A stretch of DNA of 64,000 nt from Kineosporia succinea. GTDB taxonomy: Bacteria; Actinomycetota; Actinomycetes; Actinomycetales; Kineosporiaceae. Under the pieces are notes generated by a model. That model was not told the origin of the DNA, ran no database searches, and worked only from the letters and a program-made list of their open reading frames with translations. Shown here piece by piece: positions 33,299-39,943 of the stretch. Position 1 is the first letter of the stretch. The number at the start of each line of letters is the position of its first letter. Made by a program: the position numbers and the translations under genes. The stretch lies in contig NZ_JAUSQZ010000001.1 of NCBI RefSeq assembly GCF_030811555.1, positions 6,135,241 through 6,199,240 of the forward strand, written 5' to 3'.

Positions 33299-34732
33299 AT
33301 GACGCACCTCACCGGCGGCCGGACGACTGCCCTTCCCGGCTCCGGGGCGACCCGGCAGCTGACCGGGCACCCGACCGCGATCCTGGCCATCATCCTGGTC
33401 AGCTACTTCATGATCCTGCTCGACAACTCGGTCATCTTCACCGGACTGCCCAGTGTCCAGGCCGGTCTCAGGCTCTCGACCGCCGAGCTGTCGTGGATCC
33501 AGGACGCGTACACCCTGGTCTTCGGCGGCCTCCTCCTGCTCGGCGCGCGGGCCGGTGACCTGATCGGGCGCGTGCGCCTGTTCGTGGTGGGGCTGGGAGT
33601 CTTCGGGCTCGCCTCGCTGGCGATCGGCCTGTCCCCGGCCGGCTGGTGGATGATCACGGGACGCGCGGTGCAGGGCATCGGCGCGGCCGTCGTGGCGCCC
33701 ACCTCCCTGGCCCTGATCACCAGTTCCTTCGAGGGCGAGGCCCGGCGCCGGGCGGTGGCGCTGTACGCCGCCACGGCCGGGATCGGCGCGAGCCTGGGCA
33801 TGCTCGTCGGTGGCGCGTTCACCGCCTGGATCTCGTGGCGCGCGGCCTTCCTGATCAACGTGCCGATCGCCGCGGCCATGATCGTCGGGGCCCGGGCCGT
33901 GCTGACCGAGACCCCGCGCCGGCAGGGACGCTTCGACGCCCTGGGAGCCGTCTGCGCCACCCTCGGCATCGGGGCGCTGGTGTTCGGCTTCATCGAGGCC
34001 GGGGACGCCGGCTGGTCCTCGGTGCGGGTCGTGACCTCCCTGACCGCCGGCGTCGTGCTGCTGGTCGTCCTCCTCGCCCACGAGGCCCGGGCCGAGCAAC
34101 CGATCATGCCGCTGCGCCTGTTCCGCAGCCGCGAGCGCAGCGGTGCCTACGCCGCCCGGGTGCTCTATCTGGGCGCCATGATGGGATTCTTCTTCTTCAC
34201 CACCCAGTTCCTGCAGAACGTCTACGGTTTCAGCCCGCTGCAGGCCGGCCTGGGCTTCCTGCCGATGACCCTGGTGAACTTCGCCGTCGCGATGGCCGTC
34301 GGGCGCCTGGGCCCTCGCGTCTCCAACGCGCTGCTCCTGGCCGCCGGCACCACGCTGACCCTGGCCGGCGTGTTCTGGCTGAGCCGGGCCGGGCTGGGGG
34401 ACAGCTACGGCACGGCCGTCGCCCTGCCCATGGTGCTGATCGGGGCCGGCCAGGGACTGGCCTTCGCACCGCTGACCAACGCCGGAATCGCCGGGGTCCG
34501 TCCGGCCGACGCGGGCGCGGCCTCCGGGCTGGTGAACACCGCCCATCAGCTGGGATCGGCGCTGGGACTGGCCGTGCTGGTGGCGATCTCGGCCGGCACC
34601 GGTAGCTCCTCGGTGGCCGCGGTGACCCACCAGTTCCACGAGGCCATGAGCGGCAGCGCCGCGTTCCTGGCCCTGGCGCTCGCGGTGGTACTGGTCGTCG
34701 TCGTCCCCGCCGCCCGCCGCCCACGCTCGTGA
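33299..34732 (+). CDS. MFS drug-efflux transporter (DHA2/EmrB-QacA type)
   Basis: A 477-residue major facilitator of the 14-helix DHA2 family, a proton-driven drug exporter. Motif D1-like FMILLDNSVIFTGLPSV in the first helix, motif A GARAGDLIGRVRLF near residue 80, and motif C GASLGMLVGGAFTAWISWRAAFLINVP (in pieces) near 160-185 are visible. The ATG at 33299 follows the family's usual short N-terminus. Regulators and oxidoreductases surround it; no cognate repressor is adjacent. It could export an antibiotic but is more than 16 kb from the enediyne genes. A weak 6-bp hairpin follows at 34763-34780. Confidence 0.92.
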   Translation: MTHLTGGRTTALPGSGATRQLTGHPTAILAIILVSYFMILLDNSVIFTGLPSVQAGLRLSTAELSWIQDAYTLVFGGLLLLGARAGDLIGRVRLFVVGLGVFGLASLAIGLSPAGWWMITGRAVQGIGAAVVAPTSLALITSSFEGEARRRAVALYAATAGIGASLGMLVGGAFTAWISWRAAFLINVPIAAAMIVGARAVLTETPRRQGRFDALGAVCATLGIGALVFGFIEAGDAGWSSVRVVTSLTAGVVLLVVLLAHEARAEQPIMPLRLFRSRERSGAYAARVLYLGAMMGFFFFTTQFLQNVYGFSPLQAGLGFLPMTLVNFAVAMAVGRLGPRVSNALLLAAGTTLTLAGVFWLSRAGLGDSYGTAVALPMVLIGAGQGLAFAPLTNAGIAGVRPADAGAASGLVNTAHQLGSALGLAVLVAISAGTGSSSVAAVTHQFHEAMSGSAAFLALALAVVLVVVVPAARRPRS

Positions 34733-34851
34733 CCGGGGACGATTCGGTGGCTGACGCCTGGGCCGGGTCCTCGAACCCGGGGTGGCCCGTCCCCGCGACC
34801 GATCCGGAGGCGGTGCGCCCTCTGGGGGACCTCTCGATGCGGTGGCTGGGA

Positions 34852-35835
34852 TCAGAGCACGACGACGAGCTTGCCCTGTGACGAGTTGGCCTCCATCCGC
34901 GCGTGGGCGTTCGCCACACCTTCGAGGTCGTAGATGATCTCGATCGGGACCTTCGCGAGGCCGGCCGCGACGTCGTCGAGGAAGCGCTGCAGCACGTCGG
35001 CCGGAAGGTCGGACGCCTCGCCCGAGTAGGCGGTCAGGCGCACCCCGCGGGGGATGTAGCTGATCGGGTAGAACTCCTTCACCGTCCACTCGTTCGAGAG
35101 CATGCCGGTGAAACAGACCACGCCGTGACGCGCGGTCGCCCTCAGGGTGTCGGGAAGCGTGGGGGTGCCCACGAGTTCGAGGGCGGTGTCGACGCCCTCG
35201 GGCAGGATGGCGCGGGTGTGCTCGGCCACGTGACCGTCGTCGATCAGGACGTGGTCCACCCCGAGATCGAGCAGGAGCTCGGCCTTCGCCGGGGCGCGGG
35301 TGGTGGACAGCACGGTCATGCCCAGCCGCTTGGCCAGGGCGGCCGTGGCCAGGCCGACGGACGACGTGCCGCCCCGGATCAGGATGCTCTGGCCGGGGCG
35401 GGCGTCGAGGCCGTCGGTGAGGGAACCGTAGGCGGTCTGCAGCATCTCGGGTACGGCACCGAGGGTGGCCCAGTCGAGGTCGGAGCGGAACGGGATGACC
35501 TGGGTGACCGGGACGCAGGTGTATTCGGCGTAGCCGCCGTCGAAGCGGCGACCCATCTCGCCCATCATGGTCATGACCTGCCGACCGGGTTCGAAGGTGC
35601 CGGTGGGGTCATGGTCGACGACACCGGTCGCCTCGATCCCCAGCACTCTCGGGAAGGTGACGTCGCCGCCCGAATGGCCCAGGCGCGTCATCAATTCCGA
35701 TCGGTTGAGGCCGAAAGACCTCACCTGGATGCGAACCCAGCCGGGGCGGGGTTCGGGCACCGGGAGGTCGCGCACGTGGAAGTTCGTGACCGGGCCGGGG
35801 GCGTCCAGGACCACGGCCCGCATCGTTGTGCTCAT
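34852..35835 (-). CDS. Zinc-independent alcohol dehydrogenase/quinone oxidoreductase
   Basis: A 327-residue MDR-family reductase. The GroES-like half contains GWVRIQVRSFGLNRSEL, and the cofactor half contains RGGTSSVGLATAALAKRLG near residue 152, followed by STTRAPAKAELL, with Arg suggesting NADPH. No zinc ligands are seen. Its ATG overlaps the PadR stop (35832-35835), so the regulator and enzyme are co-translated. The enzyme's substrate is unknown. Confidence 0.9.
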   Translation of the reverse strand: MSTTMRAVVLDAPGPVTNFHVRDLPVPEPRPGWVRIQVRSFGLNRSELMTRLGHSGGDVTFPRVLGIEATGVVDHDPTGTFEPGRQVMTMMGEMGRRFDGGYAEYTCVPVTQVIPFRSDLDWATLGAVPEMLQTAYGSLTDGLDARPGQSILIRGGTSSVGLATAALAKRLGMTVLSTTRAPAKAELLLDLGVDHVLIDDGHVAEHTRAILPEGVDTALELVGTPTLPDTLRATARHGVVCFTGMLSNEWTVKEFYPISYIPRGVRLTAYSGEASDLPADVLQRFLDDVAAGLAKVPIEIIYDLEGVANAHARMEANSSQGKLVVVL

Positions 35836-36362
35836 GGCGTCTCCTCGGCTTCGGCGAGTTGTTCTCGCAACCAGGCTTTCTCGGCCGTGCTGGTGGCGCG
35901 GGCGGTCAGCAGGACGCCCTGCCGGTACGGGTCGTGGATCTCGGCGGCGTGCAGCGGGCGGTCGCCGTCGTAGAAGAAGCTGGCCGGCTGCTCGAGAAAG
36001 GCCAGGCGCCGGGCGAGAACGGCCTGGCGTGCGGCCGCGTCGGGCAGGAGCGACAGGAAGGCCAGGACCAGGATGAAGCGGCCGCCGTCGGTGATGTCGT
36101 GGCCGTCGGCCTCGCGCAGGATCTGTTCCAGGCGCCGCCGCCCGGCGTCGGTCAGGTGCAGCGTCTTGCGGGAGGCCGCGCCCGTGCCCGGCTCGATCTG
36201 CTCGCTGAGCAGCCCGGCCGCGGTCAGCCGCTTGAGCGCGGGGTAGATCGTGCCGTCACTCATCGGGCGCGCGTAGCCGTGCAACTGCTCCATGCGGCGC
36301 CGCAGCTCGTACCCGTGCAGGGGGCCCTCGGCCAGGAACCCCAGGATCATCAGCTCGATCAC
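35832..36362 (-). CDS. PadR-family regulator
   Basis: A 176-residue PadR (Vir-type) regulator. The winged-helix N-terminal domain has MILGFLAEGPLHGYELRRRM, MSDGTIYPALKRLTAAGLL and RKTLHLTDAGRRRL. The C-terminal helical domain includes FLSLLPDAAARQAVLARRLAFLEQ. GTG start. It is the first gene of a two-gene operon with the oxidoreductase. An inverted repeat CGATGT-ATGAA-ACATCG lies 38-54 bp upstream and contains ATGT/ACAT half-sites typical of PadR operators. Confidence 0.92.
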   Translation of the reverse strand: MIELMILGFLAEGPLHGYELRRRMEQLHGYARPMSDGTIYPALKRLTAAGLLSEQIEPGTGAASRKTLHLTDAGRRRLEQILREADGHDITDGGRFILVLAFLSLLPDAAARQAVLARRLAFLEQPASFFYDGDRPLHAAEIHDPYRQGVLLTARATSTAEKAWLREQLAEAEETP

Positions 36363-36399
36363 ACCGACAGCTTACCCCTCGATTCGATATGCCTCGGTT

Positions 36400-36416
36400 C
36401 GATGTATGAAACATCG
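36400..36416. promoter_or_regulatory. PadR operator candidate CGATGT-N5-ACATCG
   Basis: Perfect 6-bp inverted repeat with a 5-bp centre upstream of the PadR operon. TTCGATAT (36383-36390) nearby repeats half of it. Confidence 0.6.
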
Positions 36417-36518
36417 GGCCGCGCCGCGTGCCATGGCTCTCGACGCCGGTTTCCCGATCAGGAAACGGCCGGCCGGGCTAGAGTCACCCTGTCCGCTTTG
36501 TCGCGCAAGGTGGGAGTC

Positions 36519-37505
36519 ATGCCCGACCCTCGGCCTGATGAGAAGCCGGTGGACGTCGACGCCCAGCTGTCGGCCGCAGCCTCGCTGGAAGACCTGTTCG
36601 CCCTGGCCCGACGCCATCTCCTGGGCGAGCGCTCCACGGGGGCGGTCGCGCGCCGGTCGGGACTGGGGGAGTCGACCGTCTACGCGTTCCGCAGCGGCCG
36701 GAAGCTGTCGGCCGCGTCCTTCGCGCGTCTGGTGGCCACGTACGATCCGCAGCGGCAGGTGGCCTGGCACGAAGCCTGGGACCGCCTGTTCGTGACGGAG
36801 GCTCAGGCCCGCACGACGGTGGACACTCCTTCGCCGCCCGGGATCTCGGCGCCTGGTGCCGTCTCCGCCACCGCGGGGGAGCCCTCGCCGAAGGGGCCGG
36901 GCGGGAGCGGAGTGCGCCGGCTCCGGCAGACCGGGCTCCTCGTCGGAGCGCTCCTGGCGGGTGTCGTCATCGGTGCCGGGGGAATCACGTTCGCGGCCGG
37001 TGATCCCGAGGCCGCCCCCTCCGGCGCGGGCTGCCCGAACCCTCCGCTGGAGACGATGGGGGCCTTCACCTCCGAGCCCGGGGCGAGTCGGGTCGGCGTC
37101 TCCGTCACGACGATCTCCTACACGTACTACGAGGCGTACTCACCCATGATCCAGGTAGGCGCAGGGCTGAGCGGGCCGGTTCCGGGTGATCAGCACCTGC
37201 ACTTCGTCACCTGGGCGGACCCCACGACGAAAGACTCCACCCCACAACGCAATCCTGGCAACGGCCGGTACTACCCGTCGCCGGAGGTGGTGCCGACCGG
37301 TGACGGCTGTGTCAACCTGCCGCGCGGCGAGATGGGATACGGAGGCTTCACCGGGATGCGGGTGCGCTACTACCTGATGCTGGTGCCCGAGGCCGAGTCC
37401 CAGGACTTCGAGCGCCTGGGCAACGCTCAGGACGGATTCACCGGGAACGAGCTGCACGCCCGGCGAGTGGTCAGTCTGGGCTACCTGGAACTCCAGACCG
37501 GCTGA
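36519..37505 (+). CDS. HTH protein with one membrane helix and an exported C-terminal domain
   Basis: A 328-residue bitopic protein. Residues about 20-90 form an XRE-like HTH (STGAVARRSGLGESTVYAFRSG) followed by WHEAWDRLF. A Pro/Gly-rich linker follows, then a single membrane helix (about 135-155, LLVGALLAGVVIGAGGI). The outside domain (160-328) has two Cys (GAGCPNPP and GDGCVNLP) that could form a disulphide, and a VSVTTISYTYYEAYSP segment; no known family was recognised. AAGGTGGGAG precedes the ATG. It is convergent with the bitopic/GTPase gene pair (13-bp gap). The architecture suggests a membrane receptor linked to gene control. Confidence 0.75.
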   Translation: MPDPRPDEKPVDVDAQLSAAASLEDLFALARRHLLGERSTGAVARRSGLGESTVYAFRSGRKLSAASFARLVATYDPQRQVAWHEAWDRLFVTEAQARTTVDTPSPPGISAPGAVSATAGEPSPKGPGGSGVRRLRQTGLLVGALLAGVVIGAGGITFAAGDPEAAPSGAGCPNPPLETMGAFTSEPGASRVGVSVTTISYTYYEAYSPMIQVGAGLSGPVPGDQHLHFVTWADPTTKDSTPQRNPGNGRYYPSPEVVPTGDGCVNLPRGEMGYGGFTGMRVRYYLMLVPEAESQDFERLGNAQDGFTGNELHARRVVSLGYLELQTG

Positions 37506-37518
37506 TCCGGCGTGGAAC

Positions 37519-38496
37519 TCAGTCCGGTGGGACCGGGAGGGCCTGCACGGGCGGGGCGAGGGTCACGGTCCACTCGCTCTGGCGCCCCTTCGAGGACACC
37601 GTGACGTGGGCGACGGGCTGAGCCTGATCCGGCTCTTCCAGTGTGAAGCTGCACTGGCTCCCCGGCCTCCGCTCCTGATCGAGAAGTGTTGCGAGAGGAC
37701 GGCTGCTGTCCGGCCACGCCGTTTCCAGAACCTTCTCGGCGGTCTGTCGGTCGGGACTGGCCAGGGCCTGGCAGACGGCCGTGCCGCGCCGGTCGGCCTG
37801 CGCCGGATCCAGGGCCGGATCCAGGGCCGGGTCGGGGTCGGGCCCCGAAGACCACAGGGGACGCAGAACCAGGAGCAGGGGCACGGCCAGGGCGACGGCG
37901 ACGACCGCTCGCACGGCGCGCGACCGTCCTGGTCCCGGACGCGGTGAGGCGGTCGCCCGATGCCCCGGCTCGCGGGACGCCGCCCTGCCATCCGTCGGCA
38001 GCGTCAGGACCCGGAGCGGTTCACCGGCGCGAACCGGCAGGACGATCGGCTCGGCGGATCGGGCGGGCAGCTCCTCCTGCGCGGTCCAGGCTCGCTGGAG
38101 GTCGCCGGCCACCGCATCGCGGCAGCGCTGCAGGTCCTGCGCGGTCCAGGGGGCGTTCGTGGAGGTCATGCCGGCGGGAAGGATCCAGCCGAAGGTGACG
38201 ATGACGCCTCGTCCCGAACGGTCCACCGGGGCGCCGTCCAGCCCGAATCGGGCCGATTCCAGGGGCTCCTTGCGGAATACCGTCCGGACGCCCCCGGCGA
38301 GGTGGGTCAGGAACACCGTGCCCGGAGGGCTGGTCCCCGGCGGGAGCGAGCGGATCAGCTGCTCCGAGGCCGGGGTGCCCAGACGCTGCTCGTCCGCGAC
38401 CAGCAGCTGGTAGCCGATGTCTCTTCCCCGGCTGTAGAGAAAGGGGACGACCCGGCGCCCGCCGCCCTCGCGCTCACCGGTCATGGTGCCGGTCAA
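37519..38496 (-). CDS. Bitopic protein paired with membrane GTPase
   Basis: A 325-residue protein of unknown family. The N-terminal cytosolic domain (about 15-175) includes VVPFLYSRGRDIGYQLLVAD and TVFLTHLAGGVRTVFRKE; the pattern faintly recalls the N-terminal domain of GTPase-associated proteins in actinobacterial conflict systems, but this is not established. One membrane helix lies near 197-217 (VVAVALAVPLLLVLRPLW). The outer tail has a DPALDPALDPA repeat (12-bp DNA repeats near 37808-37835) and a pair of Cys (AVCQALAS, SQCSFTLEE). The start overlaps the GTPase gene end by about 23 bp, so the two are co-translated. Confidence 0.65.
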   Translation of the reverse strand: MTGTMTGEREGGGRRVVPFLYSRGRDIGYQLLVADEQRLGTPASEQLIRSLPPGTSPPGTVFLTHLAGGVRTVFRKEPLESARFGLDGAPVDRSGRGVIVTFGWILPAGMTSTNAPWTAQDLQRCRDAVAGDLQRAWTAQEELPARSAEPIVLPVRAGEPLRVLTLPTDGRAASREPGHRATASPRPGPGRSRAVRAVVAVALAVPLLLVLRPLWSSGPDPDPALDPALDPAQADRRGTAVCQALASPDRQTAEKVLETAWPDSSRPLATLLDQERRPGSQCSFTLEEPDQAQPVAHVTVSSKGRQSEWTVTLAPPVQALPVPPD

Positions 38497-39694
38497 GATT
38501 CGATTCCGGGTAGTCGTGGTCCAGCTGCTGGACGCGGTTGCGGGCCCAGAGGTACAGGTACTGGTAGGCGTCCTTCCTGCCCCGAAGCCGTTCTCCGCCC
38601 TCGATGTTGAAGGTCGTCTGCGGAGCCTCGTGGGGCGAGTCGGGCCGGTCCAGCTGCAGCGCCAGCGCGACGATGCCGAGATTGATCGACAGGCTCGTCC
38701 TCAGCAGCAGCCAACGGGACATGCGCCGCACGACGGAACCCTCACGCGTGGTGGGGGCGGTGGCCGAGTCGGTCATCCGCCGTCGTGACTCCTGCAGGCA
38801 GGCCAGAGCAAACGGGACATCGACGTTGACCGGCCGGAACCGGGCGTCCGGCAGCTTGGGCCAGGGCTGGTCGACGGAGAAGTCGAAGTACTGGTTCCCG
38901 ACCGCACTCGCCGGAATGACCTTCAGCCCCTTCTCGTGGTGCGTCAGGGGGAGAAAGTCTTCCTGCTCGCGGAGAAACGCGATCACGTCGGGCAGGACGT
39001 ACTTGTGTTCCGTCAGGAAGTCCCACTTCGTGATGAGGAGATGACAGACCCCCTCACATGTCAGGAAGACGCTGACGATGTTGTAGAAGTTCTCGTTGAA
39101 GCGGCTCCTGACCGTATGGACCGTCTCCCCCTTGTGGGAGCGGGCGTTATCGTCCTCGCCCAGGTCCAGGAGCATGCAGATGTCCTCACCGTCCAGCAGC
39201 CCGAAAACGGCGTGCGACGTGGTGATCTCCGGGAGGAACTGGCGGGCGGTCTCGGTGTCCCTCTGCAACGACCGCAGATTCTCGCCCGGGAAATCGGCCG
39301 TCTGGAAGCTGAGCACGACCCGTTCCCGATGTTCCTCCTGCAGCATGACCTGGAGCTTCCACTCCCGCATGCTGGAAGGCTGCTGCTCTGTCGCCCGGGG
39401 TCGCGCGGCGGTACTGTAGCCAGGCATCGGTGACGGATCGCCATCACCCGCCCCTGGCGTATGGGGTCCCTTCTCGGGGATGAAACGAACACCGTTCCTG
39501 CGGAACATCAGCGTTCGTTGCATGGCCAGCATCAGCATCGTCTTACCGGACGACATGTATCCGAGGAAGACGATGTTGATCGGAGCGGCCAGCCGGCGGA
39601 TGAGGAGCACCTGTCTGACCCAGAGCCAGAGCAGGGTCACCACGTAGCCCACCACGGCGAGCGCAACCACAGCGAGAACGATCAAAGGGTTCAC
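38474..39694 (-). CDS. Membrane-anchored TRAFAC-like P-loop GTPase
   Basis: A 406-residue protein from the GTG at 39694 (GAGG upstream). One N-terminal membrane helix (about 4-30, VLAVVALAVVGYVVTLLWLWV) is followed by a GTPase-like domain. G1/Walker A is GYMSSGKT at residues 45-52, a G3-like DFPGENL lies near 135, and the G4-like specificity motif is ITKWD near 225. It resembles the DO-GTPase type found in actinobacterial NTP-dependent conflict or signalling systems; I rank this as probable, not certain. The C-terminal segment after 320 is helical. It overlaps the next gene, and a 58-nt palindrome precedes it. It may relay an outside signal detected by its bitopic partners. Confidence 0.72.
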   Translation of the reverse strand: MNPLIVLAVVALAVVGYVVTLLWLWVRQVLLIRRLAAPINIVFLGYMSSGKTMLMLAMQRTLMFRRNGVRFIPEKGPHTPGAGDGDPSPMPGYSTAARPRATEQQPSSMREWKLQVMLQEEHRERVVLSFQTADFPGENLRSLQRDTETARQFLPEITTSHAVFGLLDGEDICMLLDLGEDDNARSHKGETVHTVRSRFNENFYNIVSVFLTCEGVCHLLITKWDFLTEHKYVLPDVIAFLREQEDFLPLTHHEKGLKVIPASAVGNQYFDFSVDQPWPKLPDARFRPVNVDVPFALACLQESRRRMTDSATAPTTREGSVVRRMSRWLLLRTSLSINLGIVALALQLDRPDSPHEAPQTTFNIEGGERLRGRKDAYQYLYLWARNRVQQLDHDYPESNLDRHHDR

Positions 39695-39729
39695 GAGGAC
39701 CTCATCAGCGTCACGACGGGGAGTCTCAT

Positions 39730-39820
39730 CGGCCCGGCGAGGCGCCACCTGGTGAAGCGGCGCACCGGACTCGGTACGCCGTTTCACCAGGTGGCGCCGT
39801 CAGGCTCCCTCGCCGGGCCG
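39730..39820. repeat. Large nested palindrome (58-nt hairpin plus outer arms)
   Basis: Inner perfect 16-bp arms at 39741-39756 and 39783-39798. The 26-nt centre pairs further (CGGCG 39758-39762 with CGCCG 39777-39781; ACCG 39764-39767 with CGGT 39772-39775; loop GACT), giving an almost unbroken 58-nt hairpin. An outer 11-bp pair (39730-39740 with 39810-39820) is offset by an 11-nt bulge. It lies between the leftward propeller gene end (39944) and the GTPase start (39694); it could be a terminator, an attenuator or a palindromic mobile relic. Confidence 0.85.
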
Positions 39821-39884
39821 GACGTGATCAGGATCCGTGGAGGTCGTTCGTGGCGACAAGGTGATCACGGGCCGCCTTCTCCCG

Positions 39885-39935
39885 GGAGAGCCCGGGACCT
39901 CTCCCGAGAGCCCCGCGAGAGCCCCGCGAGAGACA
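39885..39935. repeat. GC-rich short repeats before propeller-gene stop
   Basis: An 11-bp direct repeat, AGCCCCGCGAG, occurs twice in tandem near 39908-39930, next to an inverted repeat of CTCCCGGGAGAG/CTCTCCCGAG type near 39884-39906. Probably part of the transcription end of the leftward propeller gene. Confidence 0.5.
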
Positions 39936-39943
39936 GCCGGAGG

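Noticed and set aside
33299-34732. MFS pump as the enediyne exporter
   Set aside because: More than 16 kb from the cluster with unrelated genes between; no evidence links it.
34763-34780. Hairpin after the MFS gene as a terminator
   Set aside because: Only 6-bp arms, weak compared with the other terminators; not listed as a feature.
34741-34800. tRNA-like T-arm sequence (GGGTCCTCGAACCC)
   Set aside because: No cloverleaf could be drawn around it; no acceptor or anticodon arms.
39730-39820. Integron attC site or insertion-sequence end
   Set aside because: No integrase, transposase, target duplication or attC core sites seen; kept only as a palindrome.
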